The position numbers were made by a program, and so were the translations under genes. 64,000 nt of DNA, taken from assembly GCA_934098385.1 (NCBI GenBank), contig CAKOOJ010000001.1, positions 186,001-250,000 on the forward strand. The letters run 5' to 3'. Positions 58,877-64,000 of this stretch are shown here, one piece after another (position 1 is the first letter of the stretch; each line of letters starts with the position of its first letter). The notes beneath the pieces are model-generated. The model had not been told where the DNA came from, ran no database searches, and worked only from the letters and a program-made list of their open reading frames with translations. This stretch comes from an uncultured Bacilli bacterium. GTDB lineage: Bacteria > Bacillota_I > Bacilli_A > RF39 > UBA660.

Positions 58877-59743
58877 TTAATTATTCTTATAAAAACCCAT
58901 TATATTCAAAATATTATCTATTTTAATTGATTTAAGTTTACTATTTAATTGTTTTATTTCAACATTAATTAGCTTAACAAAATCTTTTTTCTTGCCTTTT
59001 GGTAATAAACTTTCCATACATTTCATTATCATATAAATATTAGCTGATTTTTCATTATAGTTTTTTTGAATATATTTAAAGGATATTCTAAATTTACTAT
59101 GAAATGAAAATAATCTATCATTATGAGCACATATATTTCTAATCATTGTCATATTTATGATTATTTGTTTTAATACTTTATCTGATAATTTAAAGTTTTT
59201 ACTTATACTTTGTCTATCTGGTTGTTTTAACATAGCATATAATCTACTTAATTCTCCTAATGTTAGAATTTTAGTTAATACAAATGGTGGAACAAACCCA
59301 TACTTATCAATATAATGTGTAACAGCTTCATGTTTTCCGTTTTGCTTATTTATTTCTTCTTCTATAACATTAATTGATTCAATAATAGTTGTTTCATTAA
59401 CAGTATCATCAAAATTTTCTCTAATCAAATAATTTTTTATACCATATCTTGAAGATAATGTTTCTGCTAATAAAGATTTTAAAATTATTTCAATTTCTAA
59501 TGAATATTTTAAAAATATACTTCTTAAATTCTTATCAAACTCAAATAAAGCATATATTTCATCAAAAGATACATTTTTTTTATATTCACTATTTGTATTC
59601 TTAAAAACATCTTTATAAGTATTTATAATTGAATAATAAGAATAAGTTTTAATTTTGTTTAAAGCATCTTCTTTATTATTAACAGTTACACCTTTTGATA
59701 TTATATAATCTAATAATTCATTAGAATTCTTATATTCTTTCAT
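58877..59743 (-). CDS. abiF: AbiF-family HEPN ribonuclease toxin
   Basis: 288 residues, the normal length for Abi_2 (AbiD/AbiF) proteins. N-terminal IKTYSYYSIINTYKDVF and the core FEFDKNLRSIFLKYSLEIEIILKSLLAETLS are family hallmarks, as is FVPPFVLTKILTLGELSRLY. The HEPN active site is R202-N-I-C-A-H207-N-D-R-L-F. HEPN proteins cut RNA on activation. Published work that I recall traces Cas13 to AbiF and reports AbiF as a toxin held by a small RNA antitoxin. Here a promoter, a 36-nt hairpin RNA and a T-run sit immediately upstream, and a second RNA copy downstream. The ribosome site is GAGGAAGTGA. The gene lies inside a decayed mobile element. Confidence 0.88.
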   Translation of the reverse strand: MKEYKNSNELLDYIISKGVTVNNKEDALNKIKTYSYYSIINTYKDVFKNTNSEYKKNVSFDEIYALFEFDKNLRSIFLKYSLEIEIILKSLLAETLSSRYGIKNYLIRENFDDTVNETTIIESINVIEEEINKQNGKHEAVTHYIDKYGFVPPFVLTKILTLGELSRLYAMLKQPDRQSISKNFKLSDKVLKQIIINMTMIRNICAHNDRLFSFHSKFRISFKYIQKNYNEKSANIYMIMKCMESLLPKGKKKDFVKLINVEIKQLNSKLKSIKIDNILNIMGFYKNN

Positions 59744-59770
59744 AACTCACTTCCTCGTATAATAAAAAAA

Positions 59771-59806
59771 CGACTCAGGGCTTCGAAAGTTTCCTGAGTA
59801 CCAATC
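59771..59806 (-). ncRNA. AbiF-associated 36-nt hairpin RNA, copy 1 (upstream)
   Basis: In transcript sense it begins GATTGGT, forms the 7-bp stem ACTCAGG / CCTGAGT around an inner CTTTCGAAG mini-hairpin, and ends CG followed by seven U (59764-59770). The start is 7-8 bases after a consensus -10, so a discrete RNA of roughly 40-45 nt is predicted that terminates about 15 bases before the abiF ribosome site. Promoter, RNA with terminator-like end, then toxin is the layout of RNA-antitoxin modules. The structure is supported by covariation with copy 2 at 58816-58851. Confidence 0.78.
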
Positions 59807-59813
59807 GATATAA

Positions 59814-59842
59814 ATCATATCATAAATTATGATCATCGTCAA
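59814..59842 (-). promoter_or_regulatory. Promoter of the AbiF hairpin RNA
   Basis: TTGACG (59837-59842), 17-bp spacer, TATGAT (59814-59819) on the minus strand. Transcription should begin at or near the first base of the 36-nt RNA. Confidence 0.75.
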
Positions 59843-60049
59843 TAGTTTAAACAAAACTTTCTAAATTTCATAAATGGATATGTATAGAGCATATCTAAAA
59901 TGCTAATTAAAAATATTAAATATTTATTTAATCCTTTTTATATATTATCACTAATAAGAGAACGCTTTTAAATCAATTTAAAATTGATAATTTTATATTA
60001 GTTTTATTAATACTTTCAAAAGAAATTAAATCCAATATTTTTTGTCGTG

Positions 60050-60148
60050 TCATTTGGTTGCTGATATTTCACTATCAAGCATAACTTGTACTCCTCTTAT
60101 TTCATAAATCATATTTTATATCTTTTCCTGTTTAACTAATTCATTCAT
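60050..60148 (-). pseudogene. ORF6N-domain gene, N-terminal remnant with in-frame stop
   Basis: From an ATG at 60148 (GGAG nine bases upstream) the frame reads MNELVKQEKI, stop, NMIYEIRGVQVMLDSEISATK, stop. ORF6N proteins normally read KIENMIYEIRGxQVMLDSDLA, so the Glu codon has become TAA and the homology breaks after MLDS. The rest of the domain is at 58341-58603. A terminator-bounded RNA (60172-60292) ends directly in front of it. The DNA from 59,850 to 60,045, between this remnant and the abiF promoter, shows nothing I can name. Confidence 0.65.
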
Positions 60149-60171
60149 ATCATTTTTCTCCTTTTCTAAAA

Positions 60172-60292
60172 TAAAAAAGAGATATATTCTATAAAATATA
60201 CCTCGCATACATGCATACAATCTTCGTTGCTTAAAGATTATATACTCTAGTCGTTCAAATTGTATATTAATATGCGGCAACTTTATTAATAC
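60172..60292 (-). ncRNA. Structured small RNA with promoter, pseudoknot and terminator
   Basis: About 120 nt. It begins just after a promoter with a 17-bp spacer and ends at a strong hairpin (GAGGTATATT / AATATATCTC, loop TTATAG) followed by six U. Internally CGCATA pairs with TATGCG, ATACAAT with ATTGTAT, and AATCTT with AAGATT; the loop of the last contains GCAAC, complementary to GTTGC near the 5' end, giving a likely pseudoknot. It ends just before the ribosome site of the broken ORF6N gene. It could be a cis-acting leader of that gene, a plasmid copy-control or antitoxin RNA. I do not recognise the class. Confidence 0.6.
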
Positions 60293-60298
60293 ATCTAA

Positions 60299-60327
60299 AT
60301 TCTACCAAATATTTCACTAACTAACAA
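60299..60327 (-). promoter_or_regulatory. Promoter of the structured small RNA
   Basis: TTGTTA (60322-60327), 17-bp spacer, TAGAAT (60299-60304) on the minus strand. Confidence 0.55.
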
Positions 60328-60430
60328 GTTGTAATTTAAACTTTTTTTAATTAATTTTTTTTATTTTCTAATTAAATTATCATTTTCAAGTTTATTTATA
60401 CAAAAACGAACTAAAATATAATTTATAATA

Positions 60431-60835
60431 TTACTTATATACTACTACTTTTGGAAAACAAGTAACATTATATTTATTACATCTTTTACAGTCTTTACCT
60501 ATCAAATCTTCATTACTAAAAACAAAATCATTTTTCAGATAAAATTCATTTTCTCTAGAAATTGCATATATTGGTTTTACTAGTTCATCTATAGCTTTTT
60601 GTATTAATAATTTTCCATATCCTTTATTTCTATATTTTTTATCTACTGCCAATGCTTCAATAAAACTTTTACATTTATATATTGAAATTGATATTGCCCC
60701 AATAATTTTTTCATCTTCAATCAAAGCAAATGTTCTTACATTAGTTCCAAAATATTTTTTACTTTCATCAAACTCAAGTCCATTTATTATATAAAAATTA
60801 ATTATTTTTTCATTGCCATATTTATCAATTTTCAT
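60431..60835 (-). CDS. GNAT-family acetyltransferase
   Basis: 134 residues from the ATG at 60835 (GGAGG upstream). Central GNAT elements are TFALIEDEKIIGAISISIY, then IEALAVDKKYRNKGYGKLLIQKAI, with the acetyl-CoA pyrophosphate loop R-N-K-G-Y-G-K. The C-terminus carries a three-Cys pattern, DCKRCNKYNVTCFPKVV, seen in a subset of uncharacterised GNATs. The substrate is unknown. It marks the right end of the mobile-remnant region. Confidence 0.85.
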   Translation of the reverse strand: MKIDKYGNEKIINFYIINGLEFDESKKYFGTNVRTFALIEDEKIIGAISISIYKCKSFIEALAVDKKYRNKGYGKLLIQKAIDELVKPIYAISRENEFYLKNDFVFSNEDLIGKDCKRCNKYNVTCFPKVVVYK

Positions 60836-60986
60836 TATAACCTCCAATTCAGAAATTTGTCATTTGATATTTCACAAAAAACTAGAACAACAAATTATAT
60901 TCATAAACATATTTTCATAAAACGATTCCATAAATTTATTTTTTTTAATAAGTGATAAACAAATAATTTTATTTCAATGCGTATCT

Positions 60987-62195
60987 TTATTTAAGTTTTA
61001 AAACACACACACTTTCAAAATGATAAGTATTACTAAACATATCTAGTAAATATATTTTATTTACTGAATATTTTTCTTTTAATAAATTAATATCTCTTCC
61101 TAAAGTAATAGGATTACAAGAAACATATATTATAGTATCAGAATTTACATTCATGACATCTTTTACCATATTCTTATAAAGTCCACTTCTTGGAGGATCT
61201 ATAATTAAAGTATCTATATTATCTTTTATATTACTTATTAATTTACTACTATCTCCACACATATAATAAGTATTATTAATTTTATTTATTTTAGCATTAT
61301 TAATTGCATCAATTACACTATTTCTATTTAATTCAATTCCATATATTTTATCAAATTCATAATTTATAACTTGTCCTAAAAAACCTACTCCACAATATAA
61401 ATCTAACAAAATCTTTCCACTACAATTACCATTAATAATATTTATCATTTCTTTAGTAATATAATTATTTATTTGAAAGAAAGAATTATAGTTGACTTTA
61501 AATAATTTATTATTAATCATTTCATAAAAAAAATTTTCACCATAATACGTTTTATCATTAATAACTATACCAACTAATTTTATATTATTTTTTAAACTTT
61601 CTATATCAATACTAACTTTATCATCAGTTTTAATAACTAATAAAATTTCATCATTATAATTACATCTTATTGTTATGCTACCATTATTTACATTAATACA
61701 CTTTTTATTTTCAATAACTTTATTAATAGAATCTTTTGCTAACAAACATTTATCTATTTCTACAAAATTATGTGTACTACTATTATAATAACCCCATCTA
61801 TTATCTTGTATTTTCAACTCAATTTTATTTCTATAACCTATTACATCTTTATTTTTAATAACATCAATATCTATATTCAAACCACTAAATTTTTTTAATA
61901 TATTCATTAATTTATCTTTTTTATATTCTATTTGATTATCATAATTCATATGTAATATATTACAACCACCACAATATTTATAGTATGGACAGCTTACATT
62001 TACTCTATCTCTAGATTTTTTTATATATTTAATTACTTCACCTTCATAATATTTATTAGTTTCTTTAATAATATTTACATCAACTACTTCATCTATCATC
62101 GCATCACTAATAAATATTATTTTATTATCAACATAACCTATTCCACGACCAAAATCATCCAATTTTTCAACTTTAACATTATTTTTTATATTCAT
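60987..62195 (-). CDS. 23S rRNA (uracil-5)-methyltransferase, RlmD/RlmCD family
   Basis: 402 residues. An N-terminal TRAM domain (KVEKLDDFGRGIGYVDNKIIFI) is followed by the iron-sulfur motif CPYYKYCGGC, a RumA/TrmA-type SAM domain (ISGKILLDLYCGVGFLGQVI is seen as KILLDLYCGVGFLG), DPPRSGL, and the catalytic Cys in YVSCNP. It methylates C5 of specific uracils in 23S rRNA. Gram-positives often have one dual-specificity enzyme (RlmCD). It overlaps the 3' end of the rluB-type gene by 17 bp. Confidence 0.9.
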   Translation of the reverse strand: MNIKNNVKVEKLDDFGRGIGYVDNKIIFISDAMIDEVVDVNIIKETNKYYEGEVIKYIKKSRDRVNVSCPYYKYCGGCNILHMNYDNQIEYKKDKLMNILKKFSGLNIDIDVIKNKDVIGYRNKIELKIQDNRWGYYNSSTHNFVEIDKCLLAKDSINKVIENKKCINVNNGSITIRCNYNDEILLVIKTDDKVSIDIESLKNNIKLVGIVINDKTYYGENFFYEMINNKLFKVNYNSFFQINNYITKEMINIINGNCSGKILLDLYCGVGFLGQVINYEFDKIYGIELNRNSVIDAINNAKINKINNTYYMCGDSSKLISNIKDNIDTLIIDPPRSGLYKNMVKDVMNVNSDTIIYVSCNPITLGRDINLLKEKYSVNKIYLLDMFSNTYHFESVCVLKLK

Positions 62196-62895
62196 ATAAC
62201 TTTTTCACTTCTTTTATAGATAATTGTCTATATTCTCCACTCTTAAGTCCATCTAAATTCAAAAATGCATACTCTATTCTAGTTAATTTATCTACTAAAT
62301 AATTAAGTTCCATAAATACTCTTTTTATAATATGATTACGCCCTTCAACAATACTTATTTCAATAATACTATAATCTTTTTCTTTATCATTTTTTTTAAT
62401 TTTAACACGTGTTGGAATACATTTAACACCATCGACTTTTATACCATGTTCTAATTTTTTTAAATCACTTATTTCAAAATATTTATTTAATTTAGCGATA
62501 TATTTCTTTTCTACTTTATTATTTGGATGCATTAATGTATTTGCAAGTTCTCCATCATTTGTTAAAAGTATTATACCTGTAGTATCATAATCTAATCTTC
62601 CAATAGGATATATACGTTTTTTTGTATCAATTAAATCTACTACAGTTTTTCTACCCTTATCATCACTAACACTAGAAATAATTCCTCTAGGTTTATTAAG
62701 TAAATATACTACTTTATCTTCTTCTAAACTAAGTACTTTACCTTCAACTTCTATAGCATCCGTTTTATTTACTTTAGTTCCTAATTCAGTAATCTTTTCT
62801 CCATTAACATATACTTTACCTTTACTTATTAATTCTTCTGCTTTTCTTCTAGAACAATAACCACTATTAGCAATAACTTTTTGTAATCTTTCCAT
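62179..62895 (-). CDS. rluB: RsuA/RluB-family rRNA pseudouridine synthase
   Basis: 238 residues from the ATG at 62895; an in-frame ATG at 62913 is less favoured. An S4 RNA-binding domain (MERLQKVIANSGYCSRRKAEELISKGKVYVNG) is followed by the catalytic motif IGRLDYDTTGIILLTNDG, with the nucleophilic Asp, and GRNHIIKRVF. It isomerises a uridine in 23S rRNA. The gene order spmA-spmB-rluB matches Bacillus. Confidence 0.92.
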   Translation of the reverse strand: MERLQKVIANSGYCSRRKAEELISKGKVYVNGEKITELGTKVNKTDAIEVEGKVLSLEEDKVVYLLNKPRGIISSVSDDKGRKTVVDLIDTKKRIYPIGRLDYDTTGIILLTNDGELANTLMHPNNKVEKKYIAKLNKYFEISDLKKLEHGIKVDGVKCIPTRVKIKKNDKEKDYSIIEISIVEGRNHIIKRVFMELNYLVDKLTRIEYAFLNLDGLKSGEYRQLSIKEVKKLYEYKK

Positions 62896-62948
62896 AAAGT
62901 TCACTTCTTTCATAGATGTATTTTATCATATATTAACAAAAATAAAAA

Positions 62949-62964
62949 GTAGATTATCATCTAC
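62949..62964 (-). terminator. Possible terminator after spmB
   Basis: Stem GTAGAT / ATCTAC with loop TATC overlapping the spmB stop; a plus-strand A-run lies to its left. The stem is short. Confidence 0.5.
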
Positions 62965-63481
62965 CAAAGAATAAATAAACTAGTAAAAAACTCATAAGTA
63001 TTCCAACTAAGTCAGCAAATAAACCAACTGGAAGTGCATATCTAGTTTTCTTTACTCCAATACTACCAAAATAAAGTGCTAAAACATAAAAAGTGGTATC
63101 TGTTGAACCTTGTATAGTACTAGCAAGTTTTCCCATAATAGAATCTGGTCCATATTTACCTAATATATTATTTAATATTGCTAAACTAGCATTACCACTT
63201 ATTGGTCTAAATAATGACATACTTATTATATCAGTACTCAAATTATATTTAGATAACATAGGGTTTAAAAATGAACTAATATAATCTATAAAACCACTTT
63301 TAATTAAAAGATTTACAGCAAATATCATCGCAAGTATATTAGGAAATATTTCTACACAAGTTTTAAGTCCTTCTAATACTCCCTTCATAAAAGAATCATA
63401 TATATTAATATGTTTCTTATATCCATAAAGAACTATACTTAAAACTATTAAAGGAAGTGCTATTATACTAAACGTTGCCAT
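62957..63481 (-). CDS. spmB: Spore maturation protein SpmB
   Basis: 174 residues, normal length. A multi-helix membrane protein of the nucleoside-recognition/Gate family with the SpmB motifs LFRPISGNASLAILN, KYGPDSIMGKLASTIQGSTDTTFYVLALYFGSIGVKKTRYA. SpmA and SpmB act together in the mother cell and are needed for proper spore core dehydration and heat resistance. The start overlaps the spmA stop by 14 bp. Confidence 0.94.
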   Translation of the reverse strand: MATFSIIALPLIVLSIVLYGYKKHINIYDSFMKGVLEGLKTCVEIFPNILAMIFAVNLLIKSGFIDYISSFLNPMLSKYNLSTDIISMSLFRPISGNASLAILNNILGKYGPDSIMGKLASTIQGSTDTTFYVLALYFGSIGVKKTRYALPVGLFADLVGILMSFLLVYLFFGR

Positions 63482-64000
63482 TTTTTCTCCTTATAAAATA
63501 ATCTAATATTAATCCAGATATACAAGATGAAAATGTTGCTATTATACAAGTTGGTATTACTTCTGTAGGAGTAGCACTTCCATGCATAACACGTAAAGAT
63601 ATTATAGTAGTTGGTATTATTGTAACACCACCAGTATTAAGTACTAAAAATGTTATCATAGCTGTAGTTGCTCTATCTTTTTTATCATTTAATTTTTGTA
63701 ACTCTTTCATTGCTTTTAAACCACATGGTGTTGCAGCAGAACCTAAACCAGCCATATTAATAGCAACATTACTAGCTATCAAACCCAACGCTTCATTATC
63801 TTTTGGTATTGTAGGAAATAATCGTTTAAGAATAAAACTTAATTTATGTGCAATTTTTTTTAATAATCCGCTATCTTCTGCAATACGCATTAATCCCATC
63901 CATAAAGCAAGCATAGGAAGCATCTCTAACATCAATTCTAAAGCACTTTTTCCACTATTTATTATTTCTGTATTTATTAAATCAATCTTACCGTTTATAA
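63468..64000 (-). CDS. spmA: Spore maturation protein SpmA (5' end beyond the window)
   Basis: The frame is open from the right edge of the window; an internal ATG at 63935 exists, but residues upstream (INGKIDLINTEIINSGKSALEL) fit the family, so the gene is cut by the window end. Visible motifs are MLALWMGLMRIAEDSGLL, NVAINMAGLGSAATPCGLKAM and MITFLVLNTGGVTIIPTTIISLR, all typical of SpmA. It is a membrane protein that works with SpmB in spore core dehydration. Family length is about 196 residues, so roughly 20 N-terminal residues are missing. Confidence 0.92.
   Translation of the reverse strand, partial: INGKIDLINTEIINSGKSALELMLEMLPMLALWMGLMRIAEDSGLLKKIAHKLSFILKRLFPTIPKDNEALGLIASNVAINMAGLGSAATPCGLKAMKELQKLNDKKDRATTAMITFLVLNTGGVTIIPTTIISLRVMHGSATPTEVIPTCIIATFSSCISGLILDYFIRRKNGNV

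Noticed and set aside
58816..59806. CRISPR array formed by the two 36-nt repeats
   Set aside because: Only two copies, 955 bp apart, with a gene between them and no spacer-sized gaps. Each copy is better explained as a structured RNA unit of the AbiF module.

Overview
The window is very AT-rich and uses the standard genetic code (TGA ends several genes). Gene content points to a spore-forming member of the Bacillota, class Bacilli. It carries the spore coat genes cotE and spoVID-ysxE, the spmA-spmB-rluB block in Bacillus order, a YjcZ-like peptide, a cell-wall cluster (mraZ-rsmH-ftsL-PBP, murC), ftsEX with a LytM hydrolase, and a Bacillus-type lexA. Several proteins have SipW/TasA-type signal regions. 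I cannot name the genus; an uncultured gut lineage is an inference.

Layout. 1-290: compositionally different left edge with a leftward consensus promoter and operator-like palindrome. 287-9,250: thioredoxin-like protein, def, ftsE-ftsX-M23 hydrolase, a SipW-signal protein, a Flp-like prepilin, ruvAB with a BRO-N/DinD-like ORF reading into ruvA. 9,250-21,260: surface protein, lon, second SipW-signal protein, dcw-type cluster, cotE, LiaF/DUF4097 pair, Nudix. 21,400-23,710: accessory patch with a candidate type I toxin-antitoxin, a long HEPN Abi protein and tRNA-Arg. 23,740-36,180: HD protein, uvsE, metG, a broken lipoprotein gene, maf, tRNA-Leu with integrase-arm-like repeats, scpAB, miaB, a GT28 glycosyltransferase, and a divergent lexA / 34-codon gene pair. 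36,200-54,470: degenerate hybrid kinase, acyl-CoA-synthetase-like protein, priA, rnhC, cvpA-trx, surface proteins, spoVID-ysxE, an MTAN-GNAT fusion and a large SipW-signal/phage-tail-like chimera with a structured leader. 54,630-58,300: murC and rnr. 58,300-60,430: decayed mobile DNA holding an AbiF-family HEPN gene flanked by two copies of a 36-nt hairpin RNA. 60,430-64,000: GNAT, rlmD, rluB, spmB, spmA (cut by the window end).

The most interesting system is the AbiF locus. A consensus promoter (17-bp spacer) drives a roughly 40-nt hairpin RNA ending in a T-run just before abiF. A second copy of the same 36 nt lies after abiF, and the two differ by two perfectly compensatory base-pair changes. 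This is the architecture expected of an RNA antitoxin plus HEPN ribonuclease toxin, the family from which Cas13 is thought to derive. Other items of note are a LexA-controlled promoter for a 34-aa membrane peptide divergent from lexA, a LexA box in the ruvA promoter, a convergent type I toxin-antitoxin, a promoter-terminator-bounded pseudoknotted RNA, and an anti-Shine-Dalgarno leader.
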